This document shows, in pieces, positions 12,451-25,895 of a stretch of 64,000 bases of DNA (the first letter of the stretch is position 1; each line of letters begins with the position of its first letter). A program made the position numbers and the translations under genes. Source of the DNA: Dillenia suffruticosa (lineage: Eukaryota; Streptophyta; Magnoliopsida; Dilleniales; Dilleniaceae); NCBI GenBank assembly GCA_033439265.1, contig JAVTVX010000034.1:16754501-16818500 (forward strand), read 5' to 3'. The notes beneath the pieces are model-generated. The model had not been told where the DNA came from, did no database searches, and worked only from the letters and a program-made list of their open reading frames with translations.

Positions 12451-15400
12451 TGTAACACCGACACCTCGGTATACTCACTATTGTACTACTCTTCGTTTTA
12501 TATATATATGCTATTACTCATATTCTATGTAGAAAATCCACTAAGAAATTTTTTCGCTAAAATCACTCCCGAAAATTTCGACTCAATCGCCAGAAATTCA
12601 AAATGTTCAAAATGACCACCGATGGTCCAATAATAATGAGGATAACTCTAGAATGTATAAGAATCTCAAATTTGGGTAGATCTTACTTCGTTTAGTTAAA
12701 TCGCAAATTTTTGAAAAATCACCAGTAAAACCCTAGCCAAATCAAATGAGGCTCGATAAGGCTAGGCGACCATGTTTTGATGCGGGAGAAATTAAATTAA
12801 GCCTAATGCAAGGTTTTGGGGTCTAATGTTAAATTTTGAAATTTTTGGGGTCAAATGTAAATTTTTATAAGTAAAGAGAATCATTTGAAATTTATTAAAG
12901 CTTAGAAGAAATAAGCAACTAATGAAGTTGTGGTATGAGTGGATGATTAGGATCTTTATTGGGTTGTGACTAGATATTAATTATTGATAAATGCAGTGAG
13001 AGAAAATGGTTCTTGGGCTGGTACAAAATGATCCAATGGTGAGAAATAATCCTTGAGATGATCAATGGTTGAGCTAGAAGTCATGTGGCAATTTCTTCTC
13101 CTCAAACCGTGATCAAACAAGAGAGAAAAGTATGGGATTGGTGAGGTGGCCGGATGAGGGATGGAGAGAAGAAATATTTTTGGCCTTTGAATCTTACTTG
13201 TGACCATGTGACCATGTGAATCTTGCTTGTGACCATGTGAATCCAATGGCATAAAATTGATCTTGAAAATGTTAGATAGCTAGGATTAAATGGAGCAAAA
13301 TCCAAATAAGCTAAACACTTAGCTTTTCTTCCAAAAACTGTGAGGTGTTCAAAGACAAGGAAAAAAAAAACTCTCTTTATTTTTCCTCTCATGGCCGTAA
13401 GTTGCTTGTAAAGAAGCTCAAAAAAAAATTCTACGTTACTACCCAAAAATTTTTGCATAGATCAATTCCTCACAAGCCCAATTATCACATATTCAAAATT
13501 TGAAATAAAAGGAGGAGCCTTGCATAGTGAAGATCAAAGGGAGCCAAGAGCAACCGCATTGAAGAAAGGTATGATTTCTTCAAACACCACTTTGAAATTT
13601 TTGTGTAGATTCATCTCCCTCAAACCCTAATATAACATACTTTGTTTTGGAGTCTAAAGAATGAGGCTAACTTGGTGAACTTATGTTGACCGAGAGCTAG
13701 GAGCAAGAGAGAGATGGAGATATTGTGAAGAGAAATCTTGGTTGGGCTTGCATCCAAATTTAAGGTAAATAAAATTTTGTACTTTGCTGAAATTGAAAAA
13801 CCTTGTATAAATGTGTTAATATAATGTTTTTAGCATGTTTTTATAACCTTAAAGTCTAGGAGGAACCCAAGTGAACCATAAGAAATGTGTGCAGAAATTT
13901 GAATTAGATTATGAGTATGTAATTGTACTTGTTGGCTGAAAAACAAGGTATTTGTTGGCTGAAACCAAATGGATGTTGTTGTGCAAGAAAACTAATTTAA
14001 AGGCCAAAAAATATGGTTTAATATGTGCAGAAATTTTCTGCACTAAAGATGATTAAGTGAGGCCATTTTTATGCTAGCGGAGGAGTGAATGGTAAGGAGA
14101 AAGGGTCATAATGTGTGTAGAGTTTTAGAAGTGTGATGAATGTGTATGTGCATATATAATTTGTATATGTGTTCTAAGGTGATGAGATGAAATGTGTATT
14201 AAATTGGTGAGTTGCCGAGAATGTAAGGAATGCGTATGAGCATATGTATGTGTAATGTTTGTAGAAGGTGAAATCTTGAGCATACTAATTTCTAAAATTT
14301 AGCAGACTGTTCTGAGTATACAAGGAGATAGAATGTGATAAAGATTGAGAATGAGTTTGGCATGTAATTTGGAGACATATATGTATATATGGTGAGTTAT
14401 GTATAAGGAGTTTTAAGGAGAACCATAAATTGATAATGTAAATTTTTATTTGTCAACGTTTGTGATGAAATTATAAGGTGTATTTATAAATGAGTAATTG
14501 AAGTTGCCGGTTTGGTGATAAAAATGGGACAGACTATATACACATTAGAAGCCTACCTATGATGTCCTAATCTTTGATTCTAGATGAATGATTTATTTAA
14601 AATATAATTTAACATAGTGATTTTCAATTTTATTTACATATATTATGTGTTACATTGTAGTGACATGCTTGGTGACCGAGCAAGGAGTGTACAATTCTTA
14701 CACTTCGTGGTACATTTAAGGGAGTAACAAACCCTCCGGTATAAGTGAGTGGGACTTTGACGCTATGTTCTTGATTGAGCAAAAATATATGTTTTATAAC
14801 TTTTCAAAATAACATATTTTATGATATGTATGAAAGCATAAGATTTGATCTATATTTTATAAGTACTTCTCTTTGTGATCATTGGAGTATCTCAAATGAT
14901 TGATTTAAATAATATGCATTCATGAATTGTGTTGAAATGATATCGTGCCACTCTTTGAAAACTTGATATGATTTTTATACTTCCATTACATTGGCACACT
15001 GATTTGAAATAGTTTAATTGAAATGTGTGAGTCAGATGTCTACTTATGATGTGATGATGTGATGATGTCCTTGATGGACTACCGTAGCTACGAAAGGCAT
15101 TTGCAGAGGCACCCATTGTGTCTGGATACACTTCTGCATGAAATATCTCCAAACGTCATATGTATAGTTGCGGCAAATTGAACCAAATCAGGGAGAACAT
15201 GTGTAACGCCACTGTCTAGTATCTGGTGGGATTCTATACATGATTGATTATGTATATGTGCGTAGACACACGATAGCCCTTGGTGAGGCTCGAAGCCAAC
15301 ATTGGGGTATAGAGCTAAATATTTTTATACTTGCATATAACCCCAATGCGTCTATCATTGGTCGTAGTAAATGTAATACCGACTCTCGGTGTATGCTCAT

Positions 15401-18400
15401 GTATCCTATTTTATCTTTATATATGATGATTTTTCATAAATCCGTTTATAAATTTCACTCAAAAATTTTCCAATAAAATTCCCCTAGAAAATTTTTTATC
15501 CAATTTTTAGGCATAAGTGAATAATTTCGAAATAGGCCGCAAATGGTCCTATGATGATAAGATGTGATTTTGAGAGTAAGAAAATTTTTAAATTTGATAA
15601 ATAATTATTTTTAGGGTTAAAACGGCAAAAGTCCATAAATTTGATCCGTAAACCCTAATTCGGATCGATTTTGACAAAAAGGGTCGAGACGACCATATTA
15701 AATTTCGAAATCAGTCTCATTGGGCCTAATATGTGATTTTGGGCCTAGCATATAATTTTGAGAATTTCTCAAAAGATAGGGACTTCAATGCAATAAGATG
15801 GTAGACAACAAATTGGACAAGCATTAATTCCAAAGCATGGTGTGATATGGAATGAAAAAACAAGCATTTATTTGAGGTATGATGTACAAACCTTGACTTT
15901 GGGAAAATGAAGTGCGCTTATAATAATTAAAGGATTCCAACCCCTTGATTTGTTGCACCATGAAGTGTACATGAGTGAGAGGAAGAAGAAAGAAACATGT
16001 GGAGCATTCTTCATTCCTTCAAGAGCCGAGAGTGAAAATGTGTGAGTCCAATCTAGGAGGAGAATATGGAGTTGGAAAATTTCTTCAAATCTCTAGACAC
16101 ATTTGAAAACAAGGTAAGGCCTTCTTTTGCATCCTAGAATACTATTTTTTTTAACCGAAAGGGAGACTCTTAACTTGGTGTACATAGGGTGATCAAAGGC
16201 TGGGACTAAGTAGAAAGCTTGCTTGAGTTTTGGAAGGCAAAGAAATTGAGGTAAATTTTCTGTTCGATCCTGTTTTAGATTTTATTTTTGTCTGTAATTC
16301 ACCTTCGTTTTAAGATATCGTACAATCAGAATTTGAAAATCTTCTAGTTACATAAATTTTATATCCAAGTCTTATCTTTCCAACGACTTAATCAGATATT
16401 TGTGCCAAACATTATGACATTTTTCTTGAATCATGACAGATAGTTGTTCTGTTTCGGACTATAAAATCAGTGTGTACAAATGAACTATTTCCAACTCTAT
16501 TTTGGAGAAACTCAAAACATAAAAGTTGTAGCTATCTTTCTTGTCTACCACATATTACAATTTCAGCCAAAATGCATGAGGGAATCAAAAGGTATATTTT
16601 TTCTCCTAAAGGTATGTTGGCAGAAATTTTGTTTCCAACTGAAAACTATCTGTTCGGATCATGATTTATTTCAACCCCTTTATCGGCATAATTGAGTGAA
16701 ACTCAAAACGACAATTGTAGATATATGTCTTGGGAATGACATGTTAAAATTTCATTAAGTTTTGATAAGTAGAATAAAAGTTATAGCTTCTGCACAAAAA
16801 TTGGAGAGAAGCTAAAATTAGAATGCGACCGAAACAAAGTGAGGATTTCTGGGAATTCTGTGATGTGAATTTGAGAAAGTGTATAAAATGAAAGTTATAG
16901 GTTATGAAGTTACCTATAACATATCAGAATTTTGCTTGGAATGGAGTTTTGTGCAAAACGTTATAGCTTATGTCCCATGACTGTGCAGGTTTGAAAATCT
17001 GAGAACTGATTTTTTTAATAAGAGTTATTTGATTTGAACGAGTGGAGCACTTGATTTACGATTCGTGGTAATATTGGGGAATACGTTACCCTCCCCCAAA
17101 CGGTGAGTGGGACTTTGACGTCTGCTACTAATTGGAAAATCCTATTTTAAATGCTTTTTATAACACGATTTCAAATGTGTAATAAACTGAGCTTTCGGAT
17201 TTTCATATATCTTTATACATATTTTTGTGACCATTGGAGTGTCCAAATTACTTGACTTGTTTGATATGCATCCATGCGCTTTCACAAATGATATTGTGCC
17301 AATTTTTCATAACATGTGGTATTTATATGATTTTCATATCTATTGGCACATGGTTTCATATAACCTGGATTTGAACATGTGATTGGGTTAGATACCCTAT
17401 GATGATTCCACGCTTTGGGCTTGGTACCCCCCATTTCCCCATAGTATAGCAATGTTCCATAGCTACGAAAGACATTTGGCAGAGGCACTCGTTGTACCCG
17501 GATACGCTTTGGCAAGAGCTATCCCCCAAATATCAAATCTATGTTGATGATTGTACTTGTGATATTTGCGGGCTTGTTGATCAGTCTGCGGCCAACATTG
17601 GGATAGAGAGCTGCTGTTTTTACAAACATGCATTGTGAAAACCCCCAATGCGCCCATCACTGGTCAAGGTAGACCCTTGCCGGGAATATTTCATTGGTCG
17701 GCTCTTCATGACATTGATATAAATATTGGATGCATATCTTGATTTCTGATGTGTGCGTATAATATATGGTTTTGAAATAATATGATCGGTTTGCACACTA
17801 TGGATATTATTAACTTATGCTTTGATACTCCAAATTCACACCGATATTAATAGTACAATGTCAATCCCTTCACTTGCTGAGTACCATCTCCCTTTAGGTA
17901 CTCACCCCTCATATTCTCATCTAACAGGTTTAGTCTTGAACTGAGAGCTAATAGAGTTTTGATTTCGTTGGGCATTTCAAAGACACTGGGCTTGGGTACG
18001 GTTACCCACTCTTCCGCGGTAATCATTTGAGGTTATTGTTATATTTGGAGTATTTAGTTGACCATTGTATTTATATACCTGGGATGACTGTATTATACTT
18101 ATGTTGACTTGTGAAAATGAAAACTTTCATTTGATTTGATATATTGATGCATTGAGGCACATTGTGATAACTTGGGGATTGATTTGGTCTGTGATACATT
18201 AAATTGGATATTGTTATTAGCCTTACGATGTCTCGATACATAGAACGTTGTGCTCGTGTATCGAGGTGCCGCGGCGGTTGTCGCGTGCTCAGCCCGAGGG
18301 CAGGTCGGGGCGTGACAGTAAACTATTGTTGGGAATATTTTATTGGGAAGCTTTAAATGATTTTCGAAATGTAAAGGGATGCATATGTTGATATTATGAT

Positions 18401-18989
18401 GTATGATACATGATCACTTGATTTGTAGAAATGTCATGCTCGATTTATAATATTATCATGTTTTAAAAAAAATATGCTTTGACACTCCGTGCTCACACAT
18501 TCTATTGATAACATAATGTCCATCCCCTCACTCACTGAGTATTTTCTTTAATACTCACCCCTCACTTTTGTATGATGATAGACTTGGCAGGGAGACGTGT
18601 CGAGAGATTTTTGACACACTTGACATAAATTTTGGAGACGTCGAGTTTTGGGTATGGTACCAACCATTCTTCCATGATGAAAGTTGATGATATATACTTG
18701 AGGTTCATAGAATGACAATGTACATTTTATGGGATGACTGTAATTATGTTATAAAAAATGTAAGTTGAACTCTCGAATTGTTGTATCTTAATTCAATGAA
18801 ATGCATTGAGCCAAAGAGTTGTATTTTAAATTTTTTGTTACTTGGGAAATTATATTTTTAGGAAAAACAGATTTTAAATGGGTAATGATGTTAGCCTTGC
18901 ATTGTCTCGATATGTATGTCATGTGATGGACAGCATATGGGGTAATGGGCTACTGTTCATGGCCTTCGATTGAGAGTTAGGGTGTGACA
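12451..18989 (+). mobile_element. Solo LTR B (Ty3/gypsy type), itself interrupted by C
   Basis: It starts TGTAACACCGACACC and ends GGTGTGACA. GGGAC is duplicated at 12446-12450 and 18990-18994. Removing C and one GTAAA copy leaves about 3.59 kb with no coding region and no primer-binding site, the mark of an LTR left after recombination between the two LTRs of one element. Its start closely matches LTR D (TGTAACACTGACATTTCGG). It contains old-style LTR landmarks (CACTCACTGAGTA..ACTCACCCCT near 18530-18560). Confidence 0.92.
15372..18317 (+). mobile_element. Solo LTR C nested in B
   Basis: It runs from TGTAATACCGACTCTCGG to GGGGCGTGACA, 2946 bp, flanked by GTAAA at 15367-15371 and 18318-18322. 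Its right two thirds match LTR K at the start of the window. No genes are inside. It is the youngest of the three nested layers by position. Confidence 0.92.
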
Positions 18990-18994
18990 GGGAC

Positions 18995-19476
18995 AGAGCT
19001 CCAAGAGGAGCAGAGGCCAGGATTCATATAACGATGGCCCTAGACAAGGGCCTGAGACTACACCTCATGGGCAATATAGGTAGTCATCAGCCCCATGAGT
19101 ATACCGGGAGGTAGCTTAGGCACTACGCTATTGTCCAGAGAAGCATAGAGAAGGTCCTGCCCAGATTGTAAAAAAACACATCCAAGCCCGTGCCGATTCT
19201 TTGGCAGATGTTTTCAGTGTTGCAAGGAGAGACATTTCAAGGACCATTGTCCCCATTTGCGAGCTAAAGAGTATAGTTACGCCCTAGATCAAAGCTTTCA
19301 TTATGGCCCAGGCAATAGCTCAGCACCTTCTACGGCACCTCCTCGTAGCACTGTAGGAAAGTCTTCTACTGGGAGTAATATGTTTGCTCCACCTCCTTAT
19401 CAACAGCTCAGAACACAAACTAGACTATATGCTATGACCGACGAGGAGGCACACGCCAGTCCAGACATAGTAACAG
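18995..19476 (+). pseudogene. gag of element A, zinc-knuckle half
   Basis: Gag resumes after LTR B. A CCHC zinc knuckle is intact at 19209-19250: C-F-Q-C then H then C with spacing C-X2-C-X4-H-X4-C. It is preceded by a CPDCKKTHPSPC segment typical of Tekay-type Gag. The frame continues through QTRLYAMTDEEAHASPDIVTG up to 19476, where a GT marks a likely splice donor. Stops lie upstream (TAG near 19080 and 19108). Confidence 0.8.
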
Positions 19477-19647
19477 GTGCTACCCCCACTCCTCTTCCTA
19501 ATGATGTATATGAACATTAGACTATGATGTATTTTTGTGAATTTTGAAAGATGATATATTTATATCCATTTTAAGATTTTATATGTAAGTAATTTTCAAT
19601 TATTTCAATAATATTGGATTAATAAACTTTATAAATTCGGGTGATAG
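19477..19647 (+). other. Intron-like spacer between gag and protease in element A
   Basis: The 171 bp begin GTGCTACC and end GTGATAG, very AT-rich inside. Gag read-through ends at TAG 19518-19520, 14 codons in. Joining 19476 to 19648 gives an open frame from ...DIVTG into GAVIIFGRDA..VLVDTG. Element E has a 182-bp spacer at the same codon. Splicing is inferred, not shown. Confidence 0.6.
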
Positions 19648-22600
19648 GCGCTGTGATTATTTTCGGAAGGGACGCACGTGTATTGGTTGACACTGGGGCG
19701 AATAGTTCTGTTGTAAGCACGGACTTCGCTCACTACGATGACAAGATTCTAGTACTACTGGATAAAGCACTGCTGGTCATTACTCCCTTAGGGGAGCAGA
19801 TTGTCAGGAAAGAGGTGTACCGAGACTGTGGGGTCTAGGTGGATAGCACAATATTAAAGGCAGATCTGATCCCACTAGACATACGAGACTTCGATGCCAT
19901 CTTAGGTATGGATTGGCTACACCAGTACAAAGCTTCAAAGGACTGTTTTGCTAAGATAGTTAAATTTCGGAGACCAAGGTGTTCAGTATTAGTTTTCTAC
20001 AGAATTAGACGGTTCTCTCGAATTGTGTGATATCAGTTTTGAAGACCCGAAGATTGATGAGTAAGGGTTATTTGGCGCATGCATGGATACCATAGTGGAC
20101 GGACCAAGAATAAATGATATCCCAGTAGTGGAGGAGTTTCCTGATGTATTCACTGAGGAACTACCCGGATTACCTCCAGTCTGGGAGTTCAATTTTGCTA
20201 TTAATTTGGCACCAGGCACTGCATCTATCTCCATTCTGCCATACAGGATGGCCCTGGCAGAGCTGAAAGAACTAAAAGTTCAATTGCAAGAATTGTTGGA
20301 TAAGGGTTTCATCAAACCGAGCACTTTGCCTTGGGGTGCTTGGGTATTAATTGTCTGAAAGAAAGATGGCATTCTCAGACTATGAATCAATTATCGACAG
20401 TTGAATCAGGTAACCATCAAAAATCGATACCCACTACCTCAAATTGATGATTGGTTCGATCAATTGCAGGGGGTCTGGGTTTTCTCTAAGATTGACCTAA
20501 GATCTAGATATCATCAACTATGGATCAGGAAGGTGATAATCCTAAGACAGCCTCCAGGACCCTGTATGGTCACTTTGAGTTCTTGGCAATGCCGTTTGGG
20601 TTGACTAATGCCCTAGCGGCTTTTATGGACTTGATGAACCGGGTATTCCACTTCTTTTTAGATAGATTTGTCATCATTTTCATCGACGATATTCTTGGGT
20701 ATTCAAGGAGTGACGAGGAGCATTCCCAGCACTTACAGGTTATACTCCAGACACTCTGTGAGAAGAAATTATATGCCACATATAGATTGACTTTTTAGGT
20801 TATGTGGTTTCAGCTGATGGGATATTTATGGACTCAAAGAAAGTTGAATCTATTATGAAATGGGAGCAACCATGGAGCATTACGGAGGTACGGAATTTCT
20901 TTGGATTGGCAGGATATTATCGAAAGTTGAAGAGAGATTCTTCGAGATTGCCGCTCCACTCTCTAACTTGACACAGAAAGAGGTCAAATTTGTATGGGAT
21001 GACCGCTGTGAGGTGAGTTTTCAAGAACTCAAACAGCAATTAACGATAGCACCCATCCTTGCTCTCCCTAATAGTGACTATGAGTACGAGGTTTAATTCG
21101 ATGCCAGCTGACAGGGACTAGGCTATGTCCTGATGTAGAAGATCGGGTCATCGCTTATGCCTCCCGACAACTAAAGAGATATGAACGGAATTATCCTACC
21201 CATAACTTAGAGTTTACTACTATTGTGTTTGCTTTAAAGATTTGGCAACACTATCTATACAGAGTTACTTGCCGGGTATATACAGATCACAAAAGTTTGA
21301 AGTATCTACTCACTCAGAGGGAGCTCAATCTCATGCAGAGGAGATGGTTAGAGCTTCTCAAAGACTACATTCTGACTATTAACTACCACTCGGGGAAAGC
21401 AAATGTTGTTGCGGATGCATTAAGCCGCAATTCATCATCATCAGCACCCACCGAGAGTTCTTATCTCTCGTGTCTTATTAAATTCCGCTCACTAGGAGTC
21501 AGACTGACTACAGATGATTTTGAAGCACTTTTGGCTAGATTTGAGGTGAGACCAACTCTGCTTGACCACATTCAGAAGCTTCAGTCTACTGATGAGGAGC
21601 TTTAGGGGATTGTTGAGAGGATCAACAAAGGGGAAGGTGGAGATTTCAGAATTAGGTATGATGGTTTAATAGTTTTTGGGATACGTATCTGCATTCCCAA
21701 TGATGATGAACTTAGACGTTCCAAATTAGAGGAGGCTCGCTCTTTAGCCTATGTTATGCATCCTAGTAGCACAAAGATGTACCGGACGATTCGAGAAAGT
21801 TACTGGTGGGCAGACATGAAGCATAAGATAGCCAATTTTGTTACGCAATGTTGGTATGCCAGTAAGTGAAGGCTGAGCATCAGCAGCCCGTCGGCACACT
21901 ACAGCCTCTTCCCATTCCTGAATGAAATTGGGAATATATTACCATGGATCTTGCAATGGGTCTTCTGTGACCTTTGGCACAACATGATGCTATCCGGGTA
22001 ATCGTAGACAGGCTCACCAAGTTCGTACACTTCATTCCCATCCGTAGTGCTCTCCACTAGAGAGGGTTTAGCTCGTTTATACATTAGTGAAATAGTTCGA
22101 CTGCACAGGGTCCCGGTGTCCATTGTTTTGAACAAAGACCCCTGTTTTACTTCTCAATTTTGGCCGAAGTTGCAAGAGGCCATGGGTACCCGACTGAAGT
22201 TCAATATTGCATTTCACCCCCAAACGGATGGTCAGTCTAAGAGGACTATTCAGATACTAGAGGACATGTTAAGATCCTATGTCATGGACTTCAAGGGTAG
22301 TTGGGACCAGTACCTCCCATTGATCAAATTCGCCTATAACAATAGCTATCAGACTAGTATTAGGATGCCACCATACGAAACCTTGTACGGGAGGAAGTGC
22401 GGACATCTTTATGTTGGGACGAGGTCTAGAGAGACAGCTCAGTTATATAAATTTGATTGAGGAGACCCGAGAGAAGGTAAAGGTCATCTGTGCTTGGATA
22501 AAAGCTGCCGAGGATAGGTAGAAAAGCTATGTAGACAGATGACAATGACCTTTGGAGTTCGGGGAGGGAGACATGGTGTTTCTAAGGGTATCCCCTTGGA

Positions 22601-22986
22601 AGGGGATAATTCGATTCAGATAGCGGGGAAAGTTTAACCCCAGGAATATCGTACCTTTCCGAGTCCTTGAGAGGATTGAGAAAGTGGCGTATAGGTTGGA
22701 CCTGCCCCTTGAGTTAGTATGGGTTCACGATGTATTCTATGTCTCAATGCTAAGGAAGTACCTTCCTAATCCTTCTCATGTACTGGAATCTCCACCAGTA
22801 GAGTTAAGTGATGAATTGAGCTTCCCAGTCCAGCCCGTAGTTGTCTTAAACAAACAGATTAGGAAGCTACAGAGCAAAGAGGTCCCCCTGATAAGAGTAC
22901 TTAGGAGGAACAACTAGGTCGAGAAGCAGACTTGGGAGACCGAGGATCCTATGAGAAGACAGTATCCCCAACTATTTGATATATAA
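19648..22986 (+). pseudogene. pol of element A: protease, RT, RNase H, integrase, chromodomain-type tail
   Basis: Protease: VLVDTGANSS at about 19680 (DTG present). [17 protein letters not shown] at 20240, [39 protein letters not shown] and the catalytic FIDDI near 20680. RNase H: the [27 protein letters not shown] block at 21275. Integrase: VIVDRLTKFVHF near 22000, NKDPCFTSQFW at 22130, then TDGQSKR where the catalytic Glu (usually DGQSER) reads Lys. The tail HDVFYVSMLRKYLPNPSHV...VLRRNN(stop)VEKQTWETEDPMRRQYPQLF matches the chromodomain-like end of Tekay elements. TAG at 19836, TGA at 20356, a TAG at 22915 and at least five frame changes inactivate it. Confidence 0.9.
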
Positions 22987-23034
22987 TTTCAGTTTAGTTT
23001 CGAGAATGAAACTTTTTATTAAGGGGTTAGGAAT

Positions 23035-25802
23035 TGTAACACCGATTTCCGATAACTATATATTATGTACCACTTCTCATGATTCTAAATATATATTAAT
23101 ATCATTTTGAGACATCCAAAGTGTAATTTTAATTATCTATTTATTTATTTTAAAGTTTCGTCTCAAATCGCTAAAATCGAAAATTATATCAGTAAGCCGA
23201 AAATCTTCTCAGCAAGAGCGGCAAGGTTTAAAGAAGTCAAAAATGGCTAAGGAAAAGCCTACACACATTTAATTAAAGATATTTAAATGAAATTTCACAT
23301 TTTTAATGAATTTCAAACAAAATTTCATGGGGACCAAAAATACAAATTTGTTAAAAGTTAGGGGTCTAAATGTACTTAAGGAAAGTTAAGGGATTAGGTC
23401 GCAAGCCACTCAAGGATGAAAAATTGGAGCTGAATGATTGGTCAAGAGGGTAGCAAGGTTGGTTAGTAGCGATTTATACAATTCCTAATTTATACATTCA
23501 AGAAACTTCATAGGATGGCAATTTATACATAAAATCTAATTGGAATAGTTTGTGCTAGTTGTGACACTTCTTCTCTTAACATGGATGTCCAACAAGACTT
23601 CTAATGGAGTGCATGGAGTTTGCTTGAATCAACAATTGTATGGCTTGAGTGATAGAACAAATAGATGGTTGAGATAATGCATAGGGTGATCCAATAGTCA
23701 ATGAGGTTTTGCTAAGTTTATAAAAGAATTTGTTTAAGAAAAAATTTAACTCATTTTTTCATTCAACCCCCTTGGACGAAATATGTAAGATCCATATCCA
23801 ATTTAAGTGCAACCATGAAATCAAGGTGGTAAGAACATTTTTTAAAATTCTTGGATTTCAATTAGAAGTATAGAAGTGTTGTATAGGAATTCATGTTGAT
23901 TTGTAATTTGATTTTTGTTAAGATAATATAAAAAAAAATTTCAAGGATTCAAAGGGGGTGTTGGAATGTAATATTAGCAAGAGATCTTACAAAAAATGTA
24001 ACATGTCTTAACTTGTGCAAAGATTTGATTATATGATGAGTAGTTATATTAGTATCCACACTAGCATACTGGATATTGATTTCTAGGTTGAGTTTGTGTA
24101 GGCTTATGGTGATATCTCATTATGTAGGAATCAAAAATCTCAACCATTTATTTATATGTAAACTAGACTTCTTAAGCTTTAAAATGATATATTATGTGAA
24201 ACATTACATGAAGGAATCGATTTTTAGTGATTTTTAGAAATTCAGCACGTTTAACCTACTCTATTTCATACTCTATGTACGACTAGTATCTTGTGTCAAT
24301 TTTTAAAATATCTTTTGTATGGAATTTAGAAAAACTTAAAACATGAAAGTTTTATATCTCTGTCGTATTTTTAATTTGAACTAAAGATTATTTGAATCGG
24401 AATTGTATACTGAAAGTTATGGTATTTTTACTAAAACTGTGCAGAGTTGATTTTAAGAATTTAGACTAAAAGAGTTATAAAACTTTCTAAATTCATGTGG
24501 TTAGAATTTGAGATTTGTCTGAACATAAAAGTTGGAGATATATGTCTTAGCTTTAAGAGAAAATTTGAATCGTTTGAATCCGATCAAAAGTTTGGAAGAT
24601 ATCATGATTTTACTAAACCTACACGTGATAAGTTTTGTATAAATTTTCTCTAAGTATGGAATTTGAGATTTTACCTTAAACAAAAACATTTCCATATGCA
24701 TTTTGTAGACTGACGATATGATATTATCAAAGTAATTGAATTGATGAATTATACATATTGTTTAACTTAGCCGTAGGGTTACTTTTCGTACGAGGGGTAA
24801 CTTATTCGAAAAACGAGAACAGTTAGGGGGAGTAACGTACCCTCCCCAGTCGAGATGAGTGGAACGAACTATTTCTGACTTTAAATGAAAAATAGTTTCG
24901 ATCATGATTTTTATAAATAAATTTTGGAATGTGATGTAGAAATGCTTTAATGTTTGTGGCATGTTCTGAGATTATATTCTGTGAAAATTGTATCATGATA
25001 TTATGATAACTGATAGTGCCCTTTTTTTTACAAGTAAAGATTTATAAATAATAACATATGGCGTATGTTTCTGATTATGAGATGGTGTATAGTGACTATA
25101 GCGCACACCCTACCACGATATTGAGCGTTTACCCGATAAGGTGACGTGGTGAGATAACATGAGAGTAGGGATTTGAGTCCCCTGTCTCTGACCAATGGAT
25201 CCAATAGACGAGCACCACGCGAGGACCGTGTCAATACCAAGAAAAGGGGATTAAAAGAAAAATATATGTATTCAGTCTTATGATGCATGATTATAATAAG
25301 AATGCATATTTTTTTGAATTACACGATATGTTGTAAATGAATATAAATTTGAAAATGATGATTTGACTTTTCACTCTTACAAATCCATTTATTATCATTA
25401 TATATAGCTTTTGCACCTTACTTACTGAGTATGTAGATTGTACTCACCCTCTCATATTAAAATTTTCAGTGTATACTCCACTTGACTTACATTGAGATAT
25501 TATTCCATGAGTTTTACTGAGAGACATTATTGGGTAAGCATTCATACCTATCTTTGTTTACGATTGGATCATGCATATAAATATTATATATAAATTGGAG
25601 GCAAATGTTTTAAAGAAATTTTTGAAAAATATTCTTTTTCAAATCTTCTACTGCATGATTTAACTTAGGATATCGAGTAGAGTCATGATATTAGTCATAA
25701 TATTATTCTTGCGTCACCTCGGTATACAAATAAGGCATACTCGTACCTCGAGGAGTCATGGCAGTTTGTTCGTGTGCTCGACCTGCGGATCAGAGCGTGA
25801 CA
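23035..25802 (+). repeat. 3' LTR of element A
   Basis: It runs from TGTAACACCGATTTCCG to AGAGCGTGACA, preceded by a purine-rich tract (AAGGGGTTAGGAA, 23020-23033) that would prime plus-strand synthesis. It lacks 85 bp relative to the 5' LTR at 25280-25284 (ATGAT on both sides of the missing piece). Confidence 0.93.
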
Positions 25803-25895
25803 ACCTATATTATGACACATTAGAGGTATGGAGCCGAGAAAGGGTACGAAACTCATATAAGATGTAGAGGCGAGAGAGTAGACCGTGCTTTAGTA
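25803..25895 (+). repeat. Continuation of the 107-bp array after element A
   Basis: ACCTATATTATGACACATTAGAGGTATGGAGCC... follows the array unit (ACCTAT.TGATGACGC.TTTGAGGTATA.AGTC) exactly where 8604 left off, showing the pre-insertion locus. Confidence 0.85.

Larger units (their letters stand above)
8605..25802 (+). mobile_element. Ty3/gypsy retrotransposon A (Tekay/Del-like chromovirus), with nested insertions
   Basis: Paired LTRs (8605-11418 and 23035-25802) start TGTAACA and end GCGTGATA/GCGTGACA. The flanking bases ACCTA occur at 8600-8604 and 25803-25807, a 5-bp target duplication. An initiator-Met primer-binding site, gag with a zinc knuckle, protease, reverse transcriptase, RNase H, integrase and a chromodomain-type tail follow in the usual Ty3/gypsy order. 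The long LTRs plus a C-terminal chromodomain-like segment fit Tekay/Del. The body is split by B and C at 12451-18989. Many stops and frame changes mean it cannot now make its own proteins. The two LTRs differ visibly throughout (roughly 85-88 % identical over the first 200 bases by eye), so the insertion is old. Confidence 0.95.
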
